The notes beneath the pieces are model-generated. The model was not told the origin of the DNA and did no database searches. It worked only from the letters and a program-made list of their open reading frames with translations. Both the position numbers and the translations under genes were made by a program. A stretch of DNA of 12,101 bases. Source: an uncultured Clostridia bacterium. GTDB lineage: Bacteria; Bacillota; Clostridia; UMGS1810. The stretch is from the NCBI GenBank assembly GCA_937959315.1, contig CALGRC010000214.1, forward strand, positions 1-12,101. The letters are read 5' to 3'. Below are positions 6,878-12,101 of the stretch, one piece after another; positions within the stretch are counted from its first letter, which is position 1, and each line of letters opens with the position of its first letter.

Positions 6878-7429
6878 ATGGGAAAATACGAGGTACATGA
6901 AAACAAAATGCAAAAAACCCTGTCGGCGCTGGAAAGCAACCTGGCTACCATCCGTGCGGGGCGGGCCAATCCGGCCATTTTGGATAAGGTTTCGGTGGAA
7001 TATTACGGCGTCCCCAGCCCGCTGACGCAGATTGCCAGCGTATCAGTGCCGGACGCACGCACCATTTTGGTGCAGCCGTGGGATGCCAGCATTGTGGGCG
7101 AGGTGGAGAAGGCCATTTTGAAGTCGGATATCGGCATTACACCCACCAACGACGGCAAGTCGCTGCGGCTCAATTTCCCGCCGCTCACCGAGGAACGCCG
7201 TAAGGAGCTTTCCAAGCAGGTGAAAAAATACGGCGAGGAATGCAAGGTTGCCATGCGCAATGTGCGCCGGGAAGCGATTGAGGAATATAAGGCGCAGAAA
7301 AAGCGCAGTGAAATCACCGAGGATGATTTGAAGGATATCGAAGCTGATATTCAAAAATTGACGGACGGGTTTGTGAAAAAAATTGACGATGTGGTTGCCA
7401 AAAAAGAGAAGGAAATTTTAGAAGTTTAA
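6878..7429 (+). CDS. frr: Ribosome recycling factor
   Basis: RRF works with EF-G to split the post-termination ribosome complex so that subunits can be reused. The 183-residue protein matches the family length of about 185. It shows the expected two-domain pattern: the start of a three-helix bundle (2-30), the domain II barrel with SVSVPDARTILVQPWD (51-66), then the return to the bundle. Other hallmarks are TIRAGRANPAILDKV (25-39) with the conserved RAGRANP, LRLNFPPLTEERRKEL and the C-terminal EDDLKDIEADIQKLTD. The ATG at 6878 lies one base after the pyrH stop, with an AGGACGGTGA sequence before it. A GTG at 6869 overlapping pyrH is possible but its spacing is poor. Translation is probably coupled to pyrH. 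A strong terminator follows. Confidence 0.97.
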   Translation: MGKYEVHENKMQKTLSALESNLATIRAGRANPAILDKVSVEYYGVPSPLTQIASVSVPDARTILVQPWDASIVGEVEKAILKSDIGITPTNDGKSLRLNFPPLTEERRKELSKQVKKYGEECKVAMRNVRREAIEEYKAQKKRSEITEDDLKDIEADIQKLTDGFVKKIDDVVAKKEKEILEV

Positions 7430-7442
7430 ATCTGGGAAAGGG

Positions 7443-7470
7443 AAGGGCCGGTTTACCGCCGGCCCTTTTT
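7443..7470 (+). terminator. Intrinsic terminator after frr
   Basis: AAGGGCCGG (7443-7451) pairs perfectly with CCGGCCCTT (7459-7467) across a 7-nt loop, with T5 at 7466-7470. It is the most GC-rich terminator stem in the window. It begins 13 nt after the frr stop and ends about 40 nt before the preferred uppS start, so it divides the translation module from the lipid module. Confidence 0.85.
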
Positions 7471-7509
7471 GGATAGGATATGCTTGGAAAACAAAGATGG
7501 GAATTGGAT

Positions 7510-8211
7510 ATGACGCGTCTGCCGGCGCATGTCGCCATCATTATGGATGGGAACGGCCGCTGGGCGAAAAAGCGCGGGCTGCCCCGCAGTGCCGGGCACC
7601 GGGCCGGCGCAAAAACACTGGAAACAATCACGCGGTATGCGGGGAATTTGGGAATCCGCTATTTGACGGTGTACGCCTTTTCCACTGAAAACTGGAAGCG
7701 GCCCAAGCAGGAGGTTGACGAGCTCATGAAGCTGCTGTGCGCCTACCTGGACGATTACCGGCGGCTGATTGGCGACGACAACATCCGCATCCGGGTCATT
7801 GGCACACGCGGCGGCCTGACGGATGAAATCCTGGAAAAAATCCATACGGTAGAGGCTGCCACTGAAAAAAATGACGGGCTGACGCTCAACATTGCGTTAA
7901 ATTACGGCGGGCGGGAGGAGCTTACCCATGTCGTGCGCGCCCTTTGCGCGAAAGCTGGGCGCGGGGAAATCCGGGCGGAGGATATTGGCGAGGCCGATGT
8001 GGAAACTATGCTCTACACTGCCGGCTGCCCCGACCCCGACCTTATCATCCGGCCCAGCGGGGAACAGCGGCTGAGCAATTTTTTGCTGTGGCAGAGCGCG
8101 TATAGTGAATTTTGGTATTCCCATGTTAACTGGCCGGATTTTAAACCGCGGGATTTTGACCGGGCTATTTATGATTATCAAAACCGGGACAGAAGATTTG
8201 GAGGCGTATGA
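7510..8211 (+). CDS. uppS: Isoprenyl transferase (undecaprenyl diphosphate synthase)
   Basis: UppS is a cis-prenyltransferase that adds isopentenyl diphosphate units to farnesyl diphosphate, making the C55 carrier lipid for peptidoglycan and wall polymers. From the chosen start it is 233 residues. Motifs: AIIMDGNGRWAKKRG with the catalytic D13, SAGHRAG (27-33), YAFSTENWKRP (55-65), LNIALNYGGREE (126-137) and DPDLIIRPSGEQRLSNFLLW (175-194). The last supplies the two substrate-binding arginines, R181 and R187. QSAYSEFWY follows. The start is uncertain. The ATG at 7510 has a weak GGGA 7 nt upstream and gives the common beginning MxxLPxHVAIIMDGN. The ATG at 7480 adds ten residues, but its best ribosome binding site, AGGAT, is only about 1-2 nt away. 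It is followed by cdsA after 3 nt. Confidence 0.95.
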   Translation: MTRLPAHVAIIMDGNGRWAKKRGLPRSAGHRAGAKTLETITRYAGNLGIRYLTVYAFSTENWKRPKQEVDELMKLLCAYLDDYRRLIGDDNIRIRVIGTRGGLTDEILEKIHTVEAATEKNDGLTLNIALNYGGREELTHVVRALCAKAGRGEIRAEDIGEADVETMLYTAGCPDPDLIIRPSGEQRLSNFLLWQSAYSEFWYSHVNWPDFKPRDFDRAIYDYQNRDRRFGGV

Positions 8212-8214
8212 CCC

Positions 8215-9048
8215 ATGCTCAAACAACGGCTGATGATTGGCATTGCCGGCGCGGCGATTGCGGTGGTGGTTTTGCTGTCCGATAATATCTGGCTTAGCAT
8301 TTGTATGGCGGTAATCACTTTAGTTGCGCTGTTCGAGATGTACCATGCGCTGGGATATTTCAAGCATAATATCCCGCTGGCGGTATTTGGCTTTTTGGTG
8401 GCGCTCACGTTGATTTTTGTCAATATTATGGGCTACAGCGCGCCGCAGGCGCCCATTATGGGCGGCTTGATGCTGCTGTTGTTTGGGTACCTGATGGTGC
8501 TGTTTTGCTATATGGTGCTCACGCACAGCCGCACGCGGTTTCAGGATGTGGCCACCAGCTTTTTTGTCACCATGTATATTACCCTGTTTTTGGCGCATAT
8601 CATATTACTGCGGCGCGCGCAAAACGGCGCGGTGCTGGTGTGGCTGGTCTTTCTTGTGTCCTGGATGACCGATACCGGGGCTTATACGGTTGGGCGGCTG
8701 TGCGGGAAGCATAAGCTGCTGCCGTCGGTCAGCCCCAAAAAGACGGTGGAGGGCGCGCTTGGCGGTATTGCCATTTGTGTGGCGGTGCTGCTGCTCTATG
8801 GGCTTTTGTGCCAAGAGGCTTTTGGCTATACAGTCCGCTACCTGCCGCTCATTGGCCTGGGGGTGCTGGGTTCGGTGTTTGCCCAGTTTGGCGATTTGGT
8901 TGCGTCCTGCATCAAACGGGAGCATGAAATTAAGGATTTTGGCACCATATTGCCCGGGCACGGGGGGGTGCTTGACCGGTTTGATTCAGTTTTGCTGGTG
9001 GCGCCGTTTGTGTTCTATTATTTGCAGCAATTCCCGGTTTTGGCATAA
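8215..9048 (+). CDS. cdsA: Phosphatidate cytidylyltransferase (CDP-diglyceride synthase)
   Basis: CdsA is an integral membrane enzyme that makes CDP-diacylglycerol from phosphatidic acid and CTP, the precursor of all phospholipids. The 277-residue protein has about eight hydrophobic segments, the first at 5-22 and the last at 258-272. The conserved cytosolic loop carries WMTDTGAYTVGRLCGKHKL (150-168) and SPKKTVEG (173-180). The C-terminal family signature runs from 231 to 257: SCIKREHEIKDFG, then LPGHGGVLDRFDS, with the conserved K-R, K-D, H-G-G and D-R-x-D residues all present. The start at 8215 has GGAGG about 10 nt upstream, inside the last codons of uppS. It is placed between uppS and dxr as in most Firmicutes and is translated from the same operon. 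Confidence 0.96.
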   Translation: MLKQRLMIGIAGAAIAVVVLLSDNIWLSICMAVITLVALFEMYHALGYFKHNIPLAVFGFLVALTLIFVNIMGYSAPQAPIMGGLMLLLFGYLMVLFCYMVLTHSRTRFQDVATSFFVTMYITLFLAHIILLRRAQNGAVLVWLVFLVSWMTDTGAYTVGRLCGKHKLLPSVSPKKTVEGALGGIAICVAVLLLYGLLCQEAFGYTVRYLPLIGLGVLGSVFAQFGDLVASCIKREHEIKDFGTILPGHGGVLDRFDSVLLVAPFVFYYLQQFPVLA

Positions 9049-9066
9049 TGGAAGAAGGGGCAGCTT

Positions 9067-10230
9067 ATGAAAACCATTTCTATATTGGGTTCAACCGGCT
9101 CCATTGGCAAGCAGGCGCTTCAGGTGGCCGATGCGTTGGGGGATATCCGGATTGCGGCGCTCTCTGCCGGGCGCAATAGCGGGCTGTTGGAGCGGCAGGC
9201 CAGAAGATACCGTCCCAGGCTTGCGGCGGTCATGGATGCCGATGCCTATGCGGATTTGAAGGTGCGGCTGGCGGATACCAATGTGCAGGTAGCATGCGGC
9301 ATGGACGGCCTGCTTGCCGTGGCGACGGTGGAAGAGGCGGAACTGGTGCTTACCTCGGTGGTGGGCAGTGTGGGGCTTTTGCCGACGCTGGCGGCCATCA
9401 GGGCAAAAAAGGACATTGCGCTGGCCAATAAAGAAACGCTGGTAACGGCGGGCGATCTGGGTCTTCCGCTTGCCGCACAGTATGGGGTCCATATCGTCCC
9501 GGTGGACAGCGAGCATGGGGCCATTTTTCAGTGCTTGCAGGGGGAAGATAAAAAAGCAGTCAAAAAAATCCTGCTGACTGCCTCGGGCGGGCCGTTTTTT
9601 GGAAGGACGGCGGCGGAACTGGCGTCGGTGACGGTGGACGATGCGCTGCGCCATCCCAACTGGTCAATGGGAAGCAAAATTACCATCGACAGTGCAACGC
9701 TGATGAACAAGGGGTTAGAGGTGATTGAAGCGCACCATTTGTTTGGGGTGGATTACGAGGATATCCAGGTGGTGGTACACCGGCAGAGCATTGTCCATTC
9801 GGCGGTGGAATTTGTAGATGGTTCGGTAGTGGCCCAGCTTGGCGCGCCTGATATGCGCCTGCCCATCGGCTATGCGCTGTGCTGGCCAGAGCGGAAGCCG
9901 GCCAGTGCAAATACCCTGGATGTGTTTTCCTGCGGGCCGCTCACCTTTGAACAGCCGGATACGGATACCTTCCGGTGCCTGCCGCTGGCCATCCATGCCG
10001 GGAAACTGGGCGGCACTGCGCCGGCGGCGATGAACGGCGCCAATGAGGAGGCGGTCCGGCTGTTTTTGGATGGGAAAATCCCCTTCCCGGCCATTGCGGC
10101 CCTGTGCGAGGGCGCGGTGGATGCGCACCGTCCGCAGCCGGTGACGCTGGACGCCGTATTGGAGGCCGATCGGGAGGGAAGGGCCTATGTTGCCGCTGAA
10201 TTTTCAAAAGGAAATGAGATGATGCCATGA
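9067..10230 (+). CDS. dxr: 1-deoxy-D-xylulose 5-phosphate reductoisomerase
   Basis: Dxr (IspC) makes 2-C-methyl-D-erythritol 4-phosphate from DXP with NADPH, the committed step of the MEP pathway and the target of fosmidomycin. The 387-residue length is typical. The Rossmann motif LGSTGSIGKQAL is at 7-18, with ANKETLVTAG at 120-129. The divalent metal ligands are D147 and E149 in VDSEHGAIFQCL and E218 in NKGLEVIEAHHLFG. Other hallmarks are TASGGPFFGRT (171-181), HPNWSMGSKITIDSATLMNK (196-215), HRQSIVHSAVEF and AMNGANEEAV (321-330). The start at 9067 has AAGGGG 6 nt upstream and lies 18 nt after cdsA. Its last four bases overlap the rseP start (ATGA), indicating translational coupling. Confidence 0.97.
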   Translation: MKTISILGSTGSIGKQALQVADALGDIRIAALSAGRNSGLLERQARRYRPRLAAVMDADAYADLKVRLADTNVQVACGMDGLLAVATVEEAELVLTSVVGSVGLLPTLAAIRAKKDIALANKETLVTAGDLGLPLAAQYGVHIVPVDSEHGAIFQCLQGEDKKAVKKILLTASGGPFFGRTAAELASVTVDDALRHPNWSMGSKITIDSATLMNKGLEVIEAHHLFGVDYEDIQVVVHRQSIVHSAVEFVDGSVVAQLGAPDMRLPIGYALCWPERKPASANTLDVFSCGPLTFEQPDTDTFRCLPLAIHAGKLGGTAPAAMNGANEEAVRLFLDGKIPFPAIAALCEGAVDAHRPQPVTLDAVLEADREGRAYVAAEFSKGNEMMP

Positions 10231-11252
10231 TTACAGCCATATGGACCATTGTTATTTTTTGTGTTTTAGTCGCTATTCACGAGTTTGGTCATTTTATTAC
10301 GGCAAAGCTGTCGGGTATTACGGTACATGAATTTGCCATTGGCATGGGGCCCAAGCTGGTGGGCTTTGAAAAGGGCGGTACCAAATACACGCTGCGGCTG
10401 CTGCCCATAGGCGGCTATTGCCAAATGGAGGGGGAAGACGGCGAATCGGGCGATGAAAACGCCTTTTGCAACAAGCCGGCTTGGAAACGCCTGATTGTGC
10501 TGGTGGCTGGCGCGGCTATGAACATTTTGCTGGGGTTTGTGCTCTACTGTATTGTCATGGGGTCTATGCAGGGGCTGCCATCCAACCAAATTCAAACGGT
10601 TACCGAAAATTCCGCCATGGCAGACGCAGGATTCCTGCCGGGCGACCGGATTGTGTGTGCGCAGGGGGAGCAGGCATCCGAGACCATCCGCAATTACATT
10701 GATTTCCAATATTTTTTGATGCGTAATGGCACCGGCCCGGCAACCATCACGGCAGAACGGGATGGCGAGACCATCAGCGCCTATGTACAGCCGCGGTATG
10801 ACGAGGCGGAGGGGCGGTATTTGTATGGGTTTGCCGCCGCATATGACGCGCCGACGGTTGGCAATGTCATAAAATACGCCTATTGGCAGTCCTGTTTTGC
10901 AGTTAAAATGGTGATATATTCGATTGGCGGCCTGATTACCGGGCAGGTGCCGCTGTCGGCGCTGTCGGGGCCGGTAGGGATTGTTGACCAAATCAACCAG
11001 TCGGCCAAACTGGGGGTGACCGCCGTGCTGGAGCTGTCTGCGCTCATTTCCATCAACCTGGGGGTTGCGAACCTGCTGCCCATCCCTGCGCTGGACGGCG
11101 GGCGGGTGCTGTTTTTACTCATTGAAAAAATCCGCCGCAAAAAAATGAAGCCAGAGCACGAAGGGGTTATCAATTTCGTAGGCTTTGCGCTGCTCATGCT
11201 GCTGATTGTGTTTGTCACCTTCGGCGACGTCCGGCGGATTTTCGGAGGCTGA
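10227..11252 (+). CDS. rseP: Site-2 intramembrane zinc metalloprotease, RseP/RasP family
   Basis: This family cuts transmembrane substrates such as anti-sigma factors and leftover signal peptides within the membrane. The 341-residue product has HEFGH (18-22) in the first membrane segment, giving H18, E19 and H22 for zinc binding and catalysis. The third zinc ligand is D290 of LLPIPALDGGRVLF (283-296). Between them are the GMGPKLVGFEKGGTKY membrane-associated strand region and a second transmembrane helix (about 88-110). A single PDZ domain (about 118-190) follows, with the SAMADAGFLPGDRI motif (129-142). The last helix is at about 316-332. The SGPVGI motif typical of the family is at 247-252. 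The start overlaps the dxr stop by ATGA. A separate ribosome binding site is weak (AAAGGA, about 14 nt away), so translation is probably coupled to dxr. Confidence 0.95.
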   Translation: MITAIWTIVIFCVLVAIHEFGHFITAKLSGITVHEFAIGMGPKLVGFEKGGTKYTLRLLPIGGYCQMEGEDGESGDENAFCNKPAWKRLIVLVAGAAMNILLGFVLYCIVMGSMQGLPSNQIQTVTENSAMADAGFLPGDRIVCAQGEQASETIRNYIDFQYFLMRNGTGPATITAERDGETISAYVQPRYDEAEGRYLYGFAAAYDAPTVGNVIKYAYWQSCFAVKMVIYSIGGLITGQVPLSALSGPVGIVDQINQSAKLGVTAVLELSALISINLGVANLLPIPALDGGRVLFLLIEKIRRKKMKPEHEGVINFVGFALLMLLIVFVTFGDVRRIFGG

Positions 11253-11257
11253 TTGGT

Positions 11258-11671
11258 ATGGCGGTGCGGCGGACGCTCACGCGGGAGGCGTGGCTGCGGG
11301 AGGTTGCGCGGTATATTGTCGCAGGGTTCAGCGGCTTTGCGGCAGACCAGGGGCTTTTTATGCTGTTGGTCAACAAAACCGGCGTCCATTATCAAATTTT
11401 AACTGTGCTGACGACTGCGGTGGGATTGGTTGTCAACTATGTGCTGTGTAAATTTTGGGTTTGGAAAAATATTGTTACCCGTTCTACCTGGTTTGAAGCG
11501 GCGGCATTTCTGCTCTGTACTGCCGGCGGGTTCGCTATCACCGGCTTGGGTATGCACATCTTGGTGGAATGGGCTTCCCTGGCGGAAGAGCTGTCCAAAT
11601 TCCTCATGGCGGTTTTGGTGTTTGGCTATAACTATCTTGTTCGGAAGACCGTGATATTCCGTTCGGTGTAA
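11258..11671 (+). CDS. GtrA-family membrane protein
   Basis: This is a 137-residue protein with four predicted membrane helices (about 18-38, 45-66, 80-104 and 112-129). That is the layout of GtrA/DPMS2-type proteins, which are thought to help translocate or use polyprenyl-phosphate-linked sugars for cell-surface polysaccharides. Family features seen are RYIVAGFSGFAADQGLF in helix 1, NYVLCKFWVW (60-69) after helix 2, and the end YNYLVRKTVIF (124-134). The start at 11258 has GGAGG with a 9-nt gap, and the gene begins only 5 nt after the rseP stop, so it is the last member of the uppS-cdsA-dxr-rseP operon. This is an unusual companion for that set. A link to undecaprenyl-phosphate made downstream of UppS is plausible but inferred; the sugar substrate is unknown. 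The call rests on topology and motifs. Confidence 0.85.
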   Translation: MAVRRTLTREAWLREVARYIVAGFSGFAADQGLFMLLVNKTGVHYQILTVLTTAVGLVVNYVLCKFWVWKNIVTRSTWFEAAAFLLCTAGGFAITGLGMHILVEWASLAEELSKFLMAVLVFGYNYLVRKTVIFRSV

Positions 11672-11681
11672 CTGGGCAAAC

Positions 11682-11724
11682 AACAAAAAAAGCTTCCTAT
11701 ATAAATTAGGAAGCTTTTTTTGTT
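11682..11724. terminator. Bidirectional intrinsic terminator (perfect 18-bp inverted repeat)
   Basis: AACAAAAAAAGCTTCCTA (11682-11699) is exactly complementary to 11707-11724 across the 7-nt loop TATAAAT. Each strand sees a GCTTCCTA-type stem followed by T7, so it can end transcription of the GtrA-family gene from the left and of the SLH protein gene from the right. It lies 10 nt after one stop codon and 8 nt from the other. Confidence 0.9.
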
Positions 11725-11732
11725 TACATATT

Positions 11733-12101
11733 TTAGCTGTTCAGGTAGTTATACAGCATAGTAATGGCCTCTGCCCGGGTGAGGGTGTTTGCGGGGTTGA
11801 AGGTGTCCGCTTGGGTGCTGACCAATCCCAGTCCGCCGGCGATGGCTGCATAACCGGTGTCGGGCGTGTTGGTGACATCGGTAAATGGGCAGTTGTAAAT
11901 GCCGGGGATGTTGGCAGCCTTTTGGAAGCCCATGGCATTGAGCAGGCAGGTGACCGCCTCTATACGGGTAATTTCCTGGCCGGGGTGGATATCTTCGCGG
12001 TCTAGGATACCTGCACTGATGCAGTATTTCAAAAGCTCGGTTTCATCTGAGAAAGTACGGCCCGATACCACCTGTGCAATCAGGTTTAGATATTCGCTTT
12101 G
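11733..12101 (-). CDS. S-layer homology (SLH) domain protein, C-terminal 122 residues (5' end outside window)
   Basis: The frame is open from the right edge to the stop at 11733-11735. Two SLH-type repeats are visible. The first is ELLKYCISAGILDRED followed by GQEITRIEAVTCLLNAMG (about 22-58 of the fragment). The second is FTDVTNTPDTGYAAIAGGLG followed by FNPANTLTRAEAITMLYNYL (73-120). The LTRAEA motif (107-112) is the hallmark; the first repeat carries TRIEA instead. SLH domains, usually in threes, bind secondary wall polymers and hold exported proteins on the cell surface, so a third repeat and a signal peptide are expected upstream. Nothing here shows what the rest of the protein does. The gene converges on the GtrA-family gene and shares its terminator. 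An internal GTG at 12071 is not a likely start because the SLH-like frame continues through it. Confidence 0.88.
   Translation of the reverse strand, partial: QSEYLNLIAQVVSGRTFSDETELLKYCISAGILDREDIHPGQEITRIEAVTCLLNAMGFQKAANIPGIYNCPFTDVTNTPDTGYAAIAGGLGLVSTQADTFNPANTLTRAEAITMLYNYLNS

Noticed and set aside
8038..8100. RPSGE instead of the more usual RTSGE or RTGGE in UppS
   Set aside because: The catalytic Asp, both substrate arginines and the rest of the motif are intact. Pro at this position is, as far as I recall, an accepted variant, so it does not suggest loss of activity.
1..12101. Mobile elements, CRISPR arrays, tRNA or rRNA genes, defence systems
   Set aside because: I saw no transposase-like ORF, regularly spaced repeats, cloverleaf-like sequence or foreign gene cluster. 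Apart from the small P-loop gene, every gene belongs to a recognised housekeeping or envelope family.

Overview
This window looks like core chromosome of a Gram-positive bacterium of the Firmicutes, most likely class Clostridia. Three things point there: a PolC-type replicative DNA polymerase III with its proofreading exonuclease inserted in the PHP domain, the gene order rpsB-tsf-pyrH-frr-uppS-cdsA-dxr-rseP, and a protein with S-layer homology (SLH) domains. Strong purine-rich Shine-Dalgarno sites and A/T-rich promoters between moderately GC-rich genes fit this. I cannot name a genus.

Layout. (1) Positions 1-3396, minus strand: ispG (MEP isoprenoid pathway) followed by the first 773 codons of polC, which runs off the left edge. 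They are read from one promoter at 3435-3463. (2) Positions 3464-4116: a divergent single-gene unit coding for a 136-residue P-loop protein of unknown function, with its own promoter and terminator. (3) Positions 4168-6103: promoter, about 130 nt of leader, rpsB and tsf, closed by a terminator. (4) Positions 6111-7470: an extended -10 promoter just after the tsf terminator, then pyrH and frr and a GC-rich terminator. (5) Positions 7510-11671: uppS, cdsA, dxr, rseP and a GtrA-family membrane protein gene, tightly packed with gaps of 3-18 nt or a 4-nt overlap. (6) Positions 11682-11724: a perfect 18-bp inverted repeat that can terminate transcription from both sides. (7) Positions 11733-12101, minus strand: the C-terminal end of an SLH-domain protein, cut by the right edge.

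How the genes fit together. rpsB, tsf and frr serve translation: ribosomal protein S2, elongation factor Ts and ribosome recycling factor. pyrH makes UDP for RNA and cell-wall precursors. dxr and ispG are two steps of the MEP pathway, which makes the isoprenoid units that UppS joins into the undecaprenyl carrier lipid. CdsA makes CDP-diacylglycerol for phospholipids. RseP is a site-2 intramembrane protease. GtrA-family proteins are often linked to polyprenyl-phosphate sugar carriers. The right-hand operon is therefore an envelope-lipid module.

The main departure from the usual clostridial arrangement is that ispG-polC, normally downstream of rseP on the same strand, here lies upstream and is divergently transcribed, with the small P-loop gene in between. 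Otherwise this is ordinary housekeeping DNA. I saw no mobile element, CRISPR array, tRNA, rRNA or evident defence system.
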